Counted from the stretch's first letter, positions 1 to 5,851 are shown. The stretch: DNA of 6,526 nucleotides from an uncultured Collinsella sp. (GCA_900752425.1 CAADVE010000035.1:1-6526), one strand, 5' to 3'. Program-made: numbers and translations. Notes: generated by a model not told the origin, from the letters alone.

Positions 1-412
1 AGGGTTCAAATATCTCTATATAAGGTTCTAGTTTACCCGCATGTGGCACACCGGGGGTGCCGCACTTGGACTTGCACCTTTGCACCACGAAGACGGATGT
101 CGCACAAATGTCGGCACCTTGGACGACCGAGTGGTATCACGGTGCCGCAAACGGTCGATTTTTGGCGGCGAACGGTGCATATTTTGGAGGGGCACCGTCC
201 TGCCCGGGATATGTAGTCAACCTTGATAAAACGTTTGCCCAGCTTGGGAGTATGAATGCCGCACAAGGGTCTTCAGGGATAGAAAAAACGTTTCATCATT
301 GGCGGCTTTAGGTGAATAACTGACCAACCAGAACGGTAAAATAGTGTTTGTCTGAGCGTTGAGACGTTTAGACATCGCGCATTGTCATCGCCGGCAACGC
401 GCAAACCGGTCC

Positions 413-443
413 TAACGGAGCCAATTGGGTGCTCCGTTATATA
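413..443 (+). promoter_or_regulatory. Dyad overlapping a candidate -10 box
   Basis: TAACGGAGC (413-421) and GCTCCGTTA (431-439) form a perfect 9-bp inverted repeat around a 9-nt centre. The right arm runs into TATATA (438-443), a good -10 match, 36 nt before the ATG at 480. No good -35 lies at the matching distance. The dyad fills the -35-to-spacer region, as an activator or repressor site would. No T-run follows, so it is not an intrinsic terminator. Alternatively it is a hairpin in the mRNA leader. The promoter assignment is inferred. Confidence 0.4.
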
Positions 444-466
444 CGCAAGTCTAAGAGGGGCTTGTT

Positions 467-473
467 TAGGAGG
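467..473 (+). promoter_or_regulatory. Strong ribosome binding site fixing the start at 480
   Basis: TAGGAGG lies 6 nt before the ATG at 480. It favours this start over the in-frame upstream ATG at 429, whose extra 17 residues (basic, Arg-rich) would be translated from the dyad and Shine-Dalgarno sequence and resemble nothing in the family. Confidence 0.85.
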
Positions 474-479
474 CACAGT

Positions 480-1703
480 ATGGGACGTTTTACCAATCCT
501 CGCGATCTGTACTTTGGTGAGGGCGCTCGCCACGAGGTGAAGAACCTCAAGGGCAAGAAGGCCATCATCGTTTCTGGCGGCAGCTCTATGCGCCGCGGCG
601 GGTTCCTGCAGGACGTCGAGGCCGACCTCAAAGAGGGCGGCTTCGAGGTCAAGCTGTTCGAGGGCGTCGAGTCCGATCCGTCCATCGAGACGGTCATGAA
701 GGGCGCCGAGGCCATGCGCGAGTTCGAGCCCGACTGGATTATCGCCATCGGCGGCGGCTCGCCCATCGATGCCGCTAAGGCCATGTGGGTCTTCTACGAG
801 TATCCCGAGGAGTCCTTCGACAACATTATCCAGCCGTTCAGCTTCCCCGAGCTGCGTCAGAAGGCTCACTTCTGCGCCATCTCCTCTACCTCCGGTACCG
901 CTACCGAGGTCACTGCCTTCTCCGTCATCACCGACTACGCCAAGGGCATCAAGTACCCGCTGGCCGACTTCAACATCACCCCTGATGTCGCCATCGTCGA
1001 CCCCGAGCTCACCTACACCATGCCCGCCAAGCTGTGCGCTCACACCGGCATGGACGCTCTGACCCACTGCATGGAGGCCTACGTTTCCACCTGCGCCTCT
1101 ATGTTCACCGATGCCAACGCTCTGCACGGCATCCGCGAGATCGTCGAGTGGCTGCCCAAGTCCTATGCTGGCGACCATGAGGCCCGTCAGCACATGCACG
1201 AGGCTCAGTGCATCGCCGGTATCGCCTTCTCCTCGGGCCTGCTCGGCATCGTTCACTCCATGGCTCACAAGACCGGTGCTGCCTTCGAGAACGGCCACAT
1301 CATCCACGGTGCTGCTAACGCCATGTACCTGGGCAAGGTCATCCAGTGGAACTCCAAGGATCCCCGTGCTGCCGAGCGTTACGCTTACGTGGCCAAGGAG
1401 ATCCTGCACCTTCCCGGCGAGACCAACGAGGAGCTCATCGCTGCACTCGTCCAGAAGATTCGCGACCTCAACGACCAGCTCAACATTCCGCAGTCCATCA
1501 AGGATTACGCGAATGGTGGCGTGAAGGTCGACGCCGAGAACCCGCAGATGGTTTCCGAGGAGGAGTTCCTCGCCAAGCTGCCCGAGATCGCCGCGAACGC
1601 CGAGCAGGACGCCTGCACGCCCGAGAACCCGCGTGAGACCAAGGCTGCCGACTTCGAGAAGATCCTCAAGGCCTGCTACTACGACACCGACATCGATTTC
1701 TAA
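480..1703 (+). CDS. Iron-containing alcohol dehydrogenase, AdhE C-terminal type
   Basis: A 407-residue NAD(P)-dependent alcohol dehydrogenase of the iron-activated (group III) superfamily, probably cytosolic and reducing aldehydes to alcohols during fermentation. The N-terminal nucleotide-binding domain carries GGGSPIDAAK at residues 91-100. The STSGTATEVT stretch (about 136-145) and the IKYPLAD and TPDVAIVDPEL segments (157-177) closely follow the alcohol dehydrogenase half of AdhE. Predicted metal ligands are Asp192, His196, His259 and His273, with the conserved His263 between them; all are present. The C-terminus keeps the AdhE-like CTPENPR (379-385). There is no aldehyde dehydrogenase domain, so this is a stand-alone enzyme like butanol or 1,3-propanediol dehydrogenases. 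Length is normal for the family. Codons are almost all G/C-ending, suggesting high expression. It has its own upstream region and terminator. Exact substrate is not readable from sequence. Confidence 0.95.
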   Translation: MGRFTNPRDLYFGEGARHEVKNLKGKKAIIVSGGSSMRRGGFLQDVEADLKEGGFEVKLFEGVESDPSIETVMKGAEAMREFEPDWIIAIGGGSPIDAAKAMWVFYEYPEESFDNIIQPFSFPELRQKAHFCAISSTSGTATEVTAFSVITDYAKGIKYPLADFNITPDVAIVDPELTYTMPAKLCAHTGMDALTHCMEAYVSTCASMFTDANALHGIREIVEWLPKSYAGDHEARQHMHEAQCIAGIAFSSGLLGIVHSMAHKTGAAFENGHIIHGAANAMYLGKVIQWNSKDPRAAERYAYVAKEILHLPGETNEELIAALVQKIRDLNDQLNIPQSIKDYANGGVKVDAENPQMVSEEEFLAKLPEIAANAEQDACTPENPRETKAADFEKILKACYYDTDIDF

Positions 1704-1725
1704 TCGACTCTTGTTATCGTAACGA

Positions 1726-1770
1726 GGGGCTCCGCACGTATCTGTACGGAGCCCCTTTCTTTTTTCTTTT
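1726..1770 (+). terminator. Intrinsic terminator after the alcohol dehydrogenase gene
   Basis: GGGGCTCCG (1726-1734) pairs perfectly with CGGAGCCCC (1747-1755) across a 12-nt loop. A T-rich tract follows from 1756 to 1770. It starts 22 nt after the stop codon and ends only 16 nt before the gldA ATG, so it also acts as a barrier in front of gldA. Confidence 0.93.
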
Positions 1771-1786
1771 AGAGAATGGGATAGTT
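1771..1786 (+). promoter_or_regulatory. Weak ribosome site before gldA
   Basis: Only 16 nt separate the terminator T-tract from the ATG at 1787, and they hold no clear Shine-Dalgarno sequence, just GAGA (1772-1775) and GGGA (1778-1781). Alignment of the protein N-terminus with known GldA nevertheless fixes this start. A -10-like GATAGT at 1780-1785 is too poor to call a promoter. Confidence 0.4.
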
Positions 1787-2887
1787 ATGGCTGCAATTTT
1801 CAATAGCCCCAGCAAGTACATCCAGGGTCCGGACGAGCTCGCCAAGCTCGGCTCTTACGTTGAGCCGCTCGGCGCTAAGGCCCTCGTCATCGTGACGCCT
1901 TCGGGCAAGAAGCGCGTCGGTGCCAAGATCGAGGGCGGTTTTACCGAGGCTAAGGCCGAGCTGCTGTTTGAGGACTTTAACGGCGAGTGCTCCAAGGGCG
2001 AGGTCGATCGCCTGGTTGCGCTCGCTCGCGACAACGGTTGCGACATCATCGTCGGCGTCGGTGGCGGCAAGATCCTCGACACCGCGAAGGCCGTCGCCTA
2101 TTACCTGGAGTCTCCGGTTATCATTTGCCCCACCATTGCTTCGACCGATGCACCGTGCTCGGCACTTTCGGTGCTCTACACCGATGACGGCCAGTTCGAT
2201 AAATATCTCTTCCTTAAGGCAAACCCCAACATTGTCCTGATGGATACGACGGTTATCGCGGCGAGCCCGGTGCGCCTGACGGTTTCCGGTATGGGCGATG
2301 CGCTCGCAACCTATTTCGAGGCCCAGGCGACGCACGATGCCGACGGCGGCACCTGCGCTGGCGGCAAGGGCGGCATGGCCGGCCTGGCGCTCGCCAAGCT
2401 CTGCTACGAGACGCTTATGGCCGATGGCGTCAAGGCCAAGGTCGCGCTGGAGAAGGGTGCGCTCACGCCTGCCGTCGAGCACATCATCGAGGCCAATACG
2501 CTGCTTTCGGGTATTGGCTTTGAGAGCTCGGGCCTTGCTGCTGCTCATGCCATCCACAATGGTCTGACGATGCTGCCCGAGTGCCACAGCATGTATCACG
2601 GCGAGAAGGTCGCCTTCGGCACCATCGTCCAGCTGGTACTCGAGGATGCCCCGACCGAGAAGCTCGAGGAAGTCTTGGGCTTCTGCATTGAGCTGGGCCT
2701 GCCGGTCACGATGAAGGAACTTGGCGTTGCCGAGGTTACGCGCGAGAAGGCCATGATTGTTGCCGAGGCCGCGTGCGCGCCCGAGGACACCATGTGCAAC
2801 ATGCCGTTTGAGGTGACGCCCGAGATGGTCGCAAACGCCATCCTGGGTGCCGACGCGCTGGGCCACTACTATCTCATGGATGAGTAA
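1787..2887 (+). CDS. gldA: Glycerol dehydrogenase
   Basis: A 366-residue NAD-linked, zinc-dependent glycerol dehydrogenase that interconverts glycerol and dihydroxyacetone in the cytosol. It aligns over its full length with Escherichia coli GldA (367 residues, recalled). The N-terminus carries SPSKYIQGPDEL (7-18). The NAD-binding GVGGGKILDTAKA spans 90-102, and PTIASTDAPCSALSV (115-129) is the family's substrate/cofactor-pocket signature. Zinc ligands are Asp171 (GMGDALATYFEA), His254 (GLAAAHAIHNGL) and His271 (YHGEKVAFGT). The C-terminus has VAEAAC...MCNMPFEVTPEMV (325-348). All key residues are intact. It follows the alcohol dehydrogenase by 83 nt but is separated from it by a strong terminator, so expression depends on read-through or on a promoter that is not obvious. 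In an anaerobe it may serve glycerol fermentation or run in reverse to dispose of NADH. Confidence 0.97.
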   Translation: MAAIFNSPSKYIQGPDELAKLGSYVEPLGAKALVIVTPSGKKRVGAKIEGGFTEAKAELLFEDFNGECSKGEVDRLVALARDNGCDIIVGVGGGKILDTAKAVAYYLESPVIICPTIASTDAPCSALSVLYTDDGQFDKYLFLKANPNIVLMDTTVIAASPVRLTVSGMGDALATYFEAQATHDADGGTCAGGKGGMAGLALAKLCYETLMADGVKAKVALEKGALTPAVEHIIEANTLLSGIGFESSGLAAAHAIHNGLTMLPECHSMYHGEKVAFGTIVQLVLEDAPTEKLEEVLGFCIELGLPVTMKELGVAEVTREKAMIVAEAACAPEDTMCNMPFEVTPEMVANAILGADALGHYYLMDE

Positions 2888-2899
2888 ATCAAGCTAAGG

Positions 2900-2935
2900 A
2901 AGGGGCAAAGCTAACAGATGACTTTGCCCCTTTTT
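2900..2935 (+). terminator. Intrinsic terminator after gldA
   Basis: AAGGGGCAAAG (2900-2910) pairs perfectly with CTTTGCCCCTT (2922-2932), an 11-bp stem with an 11-nt loop. The run of Ts 2931-2935 overlaps the end of the stem. It lies 12 nt after the gldA stop codon. Confidence 0.9.
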
Positions 2936-2939
2936 GCTA

Positions 2940-3002
2940 TGGTGCAAAGTAACCTGTTCCCAATTCGCAAAGTTGGTGCAGTGGGCAGGTTACTTTGCAC
3001 CA
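2940..3002. repeat. 17-bp perfect inverted repeat, possible dispersed palindrome
   Basis: TGGTGCAAAGTAACCTG (2940-2956) is matched exactly in reverse complement by 2986-3002, with a 29-nt spacer. Just inside the arms CCC (2958-2961 region) and GGG (2983-2985) could extend the pairing. It sits directly behind the gldA terminator, has no T-run of its own and lies upstream of the broken gldA paralogue. Its arms resemble those of the palindrome at 5000-5066 (shared GGTG.AA and CCTGTT), which suggests one family of intergenic elements. Confidence 0.75.
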
Positions 3003-3032
3003 ATCGTTGTTTGATGAAGGGCGGATTCTCGT

Positions 3033-3539
3033 ATGGCGCTTCCCATGGTTTATGGCGGTCCCGGCCGGTATGTTCAGGGGCCGGGCGAACTCTCGCGTCA
3101 GGGCAGGTATTTGTCATGGTTGGGCTGCGCTGCCTATGTCTTGTTTGACCAGGGCACCGAGGATCGGCTGTGCAAGCAGATCGTCGATGGATTTCTGGAC
3201 GACGATCTAGGGGAGCCGTTCTTTAAGATCTATAACGGTCCTTGTACGGAAGAGGCCGTTGTCGAAATGGCTAAGGAAGCCCAGGCCGAGTATTGCGACA
3301 TGGTGGTGGGTATTGGCAGCGGCAAGATGCTCGATATCGCCAAGGCCGTTGCGTTTTATGCCGAGTTGCCGTTGTGCGTATGCCCCACGGCGGCCTCAAT
3401 GGACGGTCCGTGCAGCGAGATTTCCGATGCCGATTTGCAGGGTGTTGCAAATGCGGTCTTTAGAAACGAGCGCAATATGGCTAACGAACAGGCCAAGGTG
3501 ACCAAACAAAAGCTCGTGCAGCTCATGTGCGAGGCATAG
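3033..3539 (+). pseudogene. GldA paralogue with an internal in-frame deletion
   Basis: This 168-codon frame is two ends of a glycerol dehydrogenase joined together. Residues 8-131 match the GldA N-terminal domain: GGPGRYVQGPGEL (8-20), GIGSGKMLDIAKAVAFY (93-109) and PTAASMDGPCSEIS (118-131). From residue 132 the frame jumps to the GldA C-terminus: VANAVFRNERNMAN (138-151) lines up with VAEAACAPEDTMCN (325-338) of the intact gldA upstream, and VT at 156-157 aligns with the VT of FEVT. About 190 residues are missing, including every zinc ligand. The GGGK of the NAD loop is GSGK and ASTDAPCS is ASMDGPCS, so the parent already differed from gldA. Codon use is looser than in its neighbours (TTG, AGG, TCA, TAT). 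The ribosome site is poor. Most likely a dead gene; a non-catalytic short protein cannot be excluded. Confidence 0.85.
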
Positions 3540-3690
3540 CTTGGCACTTGATTGACCTTGTGCAATCGAGGCGGCGATAGGCCATAGGCTATTTGCCCCA
3601 AAGGTGCACCGCGTGTAATTTGCCCAAGGCGTGGGCCGATAGCGTATCATTATCTCTTGCTTGTTTGCACTGCTCAGGGAGGGGCCGCGC
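3540..3690 (+). promoter_or_regulatory. Upstream region of the ferredoxin gene with a possible promoter
   Basis: A 151-nt gap with no clear terminator for the preceding broken gene. TATCAT (3645-3650) could be a -10 box with TTGCCC (3620-3625) as a weak -35, but the 19-nt spacer is long. ATTTGCCC occurs twice, at 3591-3598 and 3618-3625, 27 nt apart. GATTG (3550-3554) and CAATC (3563-3567) could form a weak hairpin. Confidence 0.3.
3676..3684 (+). promoter_or_regulatory. Ribosome binding site fixing the ferredoxin start
   Basis: AGGGAGGGG lies about 6-8 nt before the ATG at 3691. It favours this start over an in-frame TTG at 3661, which would place the site inside the coding region. Confidence 0.85.
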
Positions 3691-4944
3691 ATGGCGCAGG
3701 AACACGATCTGTTTGATGACATTATCGAGATCAGCAAGGGTTTCGACTTTCTTAAAAACCCGCTTGGCGGCGTGACCGATGCGCTCGATCCGTCGGTGCC
3801 GCAGTGGAACCCTGCCGACTACAAGGAGCGCCCGCGCGGCAACACCATTCCGTGCCTGACCTGCAAAAACGAAAAGAGCGGCTGCACCGCGTGCATGGAC
3901 GTGTGCCCGGTCAACGCTATCGAGGTCGAGGAAGACTCCATCGAGATTCTCGACTCCTGTCGCAAGTGCGGCCTGTGCGCCGCTGCCTGTCCGACCGAGG
4001 CGATCATCTCGCCGCGCCTGGCGCCCAAAAACCTGTATGACGACATTGTCTCTGCTGCTACGAGCCATGAGACCGCTTACGTCACCTGCACGCGCGCCCT
4101 CAAGCGTATGCCGCGCGAAAACGAGGTCGTCGTTGCCTGCGTGGGCGATATTACGGCCGAGACCTGGTTCTCGGTACTGGCCGATTATCCCAACGTGAGC
4201 GTCTACCTGCCGTTGGGCGTGTGCGATAAGTGCCGCAACACCGGTGGCGAGGATATTCTGGGCGAGGCCATTGCCACTGCCGAAGAGTGGACTGGCACGG
4301 GCATGGGCCTGGAGGTCGACCCCAAGAGCCTCAAATGCCATAAGCGCCGCGAGTACGAGCGCAAGGAGTACATGGAAAAGATTGCCCGCACCACGGGCCT
4401 GACGGTGACCAAGCTCAACCCGGCGACGGCGGCGCTGGCCTCGGTGACGCAAAAGCTCAAGGCCCATCGCCATCAGATTACCCAGCTGGAGCGCACGCTC
4501 AACACCATGTGCGGCACCACGACGACCAAGCGTCGCCGTTCGCTCACCCATGGGCGGCAGCTGGTGCTCTCGACACTGCAGAACCATCCCGAGCTTGCCC
4601 AGAATATGCAGGTGAGCACGCCGGAGTGCGATTTTGACAAGTGTACGTCGTGCGGCGAGTGCGTCAATGTATGCCCCACGTTCGCCTGCGATTTGGTGGG
4701 AAGCGGTCGCTTTGCACTGGAGTCCACGTATTGCTTGGGCTGCGGTGCCTGCGTCAAGGTGTGCCCCGAGCATGCGCTTAAGTTGGTTGAGCATGATGCA
4801 TCCAACCTGGTCGTCGTCGATCCCGAGGCCGAGGAAAAGGCCGCCCAGAAGGCGAAGGCTCACGAAGAAGCTGAGAAGGTCAAGGCCGAGGCAAAGGCCA
4901 AGCTTGACAAGATGCTCGACCAGGTGGAAAAGCTCGCGGACTAG
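3691..4944 (+). CDS. Multi-cluster 4Fe-4S ferredoxin-like protein
   Basis: A 417-residue, probably cytoplasmic electron-transfer protein; no signal peptide or membrane segment is visible. The N-terminal ferredoxin domain has an irregular first set (Cys55, 58, 65, 68, 72-Pro) and a classical CxxCxxCxxxCP set (Cys90, 93, 96, 100). A C-terminal domain has two classical sets (Cys318, 321, 324, 328 and Cys348, 351, 354, 358). Up to four 4Fe-4S clusters are expected. Between them (about 128-215) is a segment with Cys133, Cys150 and CDKC (178-181) after a hydrophobic strand. This is loosely like the small iron-sulfur subunit fold of MvhD/FrhD, a weak comparison. Residues 378-417 are a Lys/Glu/Ala-rich helix or coiled coil. 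No catalytic partner gene is adjacent, so the donor and acceptor are unknown. It ends convergent with the regulator gene. Identification as an iron-sulfur protein is firm; its specific role is not. Confidence 0.93.
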   Translation: MAQEHDLFDDIIEISKGFDFLKNPLGGVTDALDPSVPQWNPADYKERPRGNTIPCLTCKNEKSGCTACMDVCPVNAIEVEEDSIEILDSCRKCGLCAAACPTEAIISPRLAPKNLYDDIVSAATSHETAYVTCTRALKRMPRENEVVVACVGDITAETWFSVLADYPNVSVYLPLGVCDKCRNTGGEDILGEAIATAEEWTGTGMGLEVDPKSLKCHKRREYERKEYMEKIARTTGLTVTKLNPATAALASVTQKLKAHRHQITQLERTLNTMCGTTTTKRRRSLTHGRQLVLSTLQNHPELAQNMQVSTPECDFDKCTSCGECVNVCPTFACDLVGSGRFALESTYCLGCGACVKVCPEHALKLVEHDASNLVVVDPEAEEKAAQKAKAHEEAEKVKAEAKAKLDKMLDQVEKLAD

Positions 4945-4962
4945 CTAAAAGAGCGTACATGA

Positions 4963-4995
4963 TGGCCGGTGGGACAGGTACTGCCCCGCCGGCCA
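4963..4995. repeat. GC-rich hairpin in the convergent gap
   Basis: TGGCCGGTGGG (4963-4973) pairs with CCCGCCGGCCA (4985-4995) through 11 bp including one T-G wobble. After a mismatch, CAG (4975-4977) pairs with CTG (4981-4983), leaving a 3-nt loop. It is 18 nt after the ferredoxin stop codon. The bases that follow on the plus strand are a run of As, not Ts, so it is not a canonical terminator for the ferredoxin gene, although it could still slow polymerase or protect the 3' end. Confidence 0.6.
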
Positions 4996-5066
4996 AAAAA
5001 GTTGCGGTGGAATAGTTCCTGTTTTGCCCTTAAGCTGGCCATCCTAGGAACTATTCCACCGCAACT
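4995..5066 (-). terminator. 21-bp perfect inverted repeat, likely terminator of the regulator gene
   Basis: Bases 5000-5020 and 5046-5066 are perfect reverse complements (21 bp, 25-nt loop); the inner part of the left arm is GGTGGAATAGTTCCT. Read on the minus strand the hairpin begins 9 nt after the regulator's stop codon and is followed immediately by six Ts (complement of 4995-5000), as in an intrinsic terminator. The stem is longer and the loop larger than usual, and the arms resemble the palindrome at 2940-3002, so it may be a dispersed element used as a terminator. On the plus strand no T-run follows. Confidence 0.65.
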
Positions 5067-5075
5067 AATAGATGG

Positions 5076-5831
5076 TTAGCCCATGCTGCTCTGATGGGTC
5101 TCGCTGCCGTTATTGCGGCGGGTGACCGTTTCGTGGAGTAAAAAGAAGCTGGGAACCTGCTTTGTCTCGGTGTATTCCATAAGGATGCCGTCGGCGTTGT
5201 AGGTCTGTCCGCGTACAACGGCGAGTGCGTTAAAGTCGTCGAGATCGAGCACGCGTGCATCCTCGGGCGTGGGATGTTCAATCGTTACATCGCGTTTGCC
5301 CGTGGCAATCTTAATGCCAAGGCCTTCTTCGAGGTAACGATAGATCGAGTCGTTGACAATCTCGGGTGTCAGCCCCGGTACCTGTGAGCTTAGGTAATAG
5401 GAGTCGTCGGAGCACACGGCCCGTCCGTCTGCATAACGGATGCGTTTGGCACGCGTGAGCTCACAGCCTTCAGGAAACCCGGTAATCTTGGAGAGCGCCT
5501 TGTTACAGACGAGGAGCTCAAAGACAGTGGTAACCGTTTTGAGCTCAAAGCCTCGGCTGGCTGCGATTTCCTTAAAGGTCTCGAGTCCGCCGCCGCCACG
5601 ACTCGTCTCGTCACTGATGTTGCGAATGACGCGCATGCCTTTGCCTTGCTGGGGGAGCACGTAGCCATCTGCCGCAAGCATCGAGATGGCGCGACGGACC
5701 GTCATGCGCGAACAGCCAAACAGCTGCGTGAGTTCAGTCTCCGAAGGCAGATAGCTTAGATAGGCGTATGTGCCGTCGTCAATCGACTGCTTCACGTTGT
5801 CATAAATGGTTTGGAAGATGGCTCGCGCCAT
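5076..5831 (-). CDS. GntR/HutC-family regulator with UTRA domain, TreR-like
   Basis: A 251-residue one-component transcription regulator. Residues about 5-70 form the GntR winged helix-turn-helix: YLPSETELTQLFGCSRMTVRRAISML (27-52) carries the recognition helix, and GYVLPQQGKGMRV (56-68) is the wing. Residues about 85-232 form a UTRA effector domain of the HutC subfamily, which usually binds a sugar phosphate or other small metabolite. GLETFKEIA (82-90), VPGLTPEIVNDSIYRYLEEGLGI (151-173) and YTETKQ (220-225) resemble the trehalose repressor TreR of Bacillus (from memory), but the ligand cannot be assigned. The start is fixed by AGGAG (complement of 5838-5842), 6 nt before the ATG. It follows the dehydrogenase gene by 65 nt on the same strand, so it is probably co-transcribed with it and may control it. 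The C-terminal ten residues are a polar tail beyond the domain. Confidence 0.94.
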   Translation of the reverse strand: MARAIFQTIYDNVKQSIDDGTYAYLSYLPSETELTQLFGCSRMTVRRAISMLAADGYVLPQQGKGMRVIRNISDETSRGGGGLETFKEIAASRGFELKTVTTVFELLVCNKALSKITGFPEGCELTRAKRIRYADGRAVCSDDSYYLSSQVPGLTPEIVNDSIYRYLEEGLGIKIATGKRDVTIEHPTPEDARVLDLDDFNALAVVRGQTYNADGILMEYTETKQVPSFFLLHETVTRRNNGSETHQSSMG

Positions 5832-5851
5832 GACGGTCTCCTAGAGCTGAG

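Larger units (their letters stand above)
1..479. other. Gene-free upstream region of the alcohol dehydrogenase gene
   Basis: No open frame here has a plausible ribosome site, codon use or recognisable product. The short frames on both strands have low-complexity Arg/Cys-rich translations. The left half (about 45-200) is rich in GGTGCC/GGCACC-type words: ACGGTGCC at 139-146 is mirrored by GGCACCGT at 191-198, and AACGGTGC recurs at 171-178. TTGCACC occurs twice in tandem at 72-78 and 80-86. AAAACGTTT occurs at 228-236 and 285-293, with a shorter ACGTTT at 364-369. A dyad and a possible -10 box lie at 413-443. It reads as a long promoter/leader region. Nothing matches a riboswitch or small RNA that I recognise. 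Confidence 0.6.

Noticed and set aside
57..311. Plus-strand frame of 84 codons in the left upstream region
   Set aside because: No Shine-Dalgarno sequence, codon use unlike the real genes, and no recognisable motif; it most likely arises by chance.
361..479. Possible riboswitch before the alcohol dehydrogenase gene
   Set aside because: The hairpins at 391-409 and 413-439 are simple, and I could not match any known riboswitch core sequence.
273..1409. Long minus-strand open frame (378 codons) opposite the alcohol dehydrogenase gene
   Set aside because: It is the antisense shadow of a strongly G/C-ending plus-strand gene, which leaves few stops on the other strand. Its translation is low-complexity and matches no family.
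1769..2866. Long minus-strand open frame (365 codons) opposite gldA
   Set aside because: Antisense shadow of an unambiguous glycerol dehydrogenase; it also starts and ends without a ribosome site of its own.
2918..3148. Plus-strand frame of 76 codons across the palindrome
   Set aside because: It begins inside the gldA terminator, crosses the inverted repeat and overlaps the broken gldA paralogue in another frame; there is no ribosome site.
3589..4863. Long minus-strand open frame (424 codons) opposite the ferredoxin gene
   Set aside because: The plus strand has four conserved cysteine cluster motifs and a strong ribosome site. The antisense translation is Ala/Arg/Gly-rich with no motif.
2940..5066. 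The inverted repeats as ends of one composite transposon
   Set aside because: Each palindrome is complete in itself and the two are only partly similar. No transposase or target duplication is visible, and the genes between them look resident.
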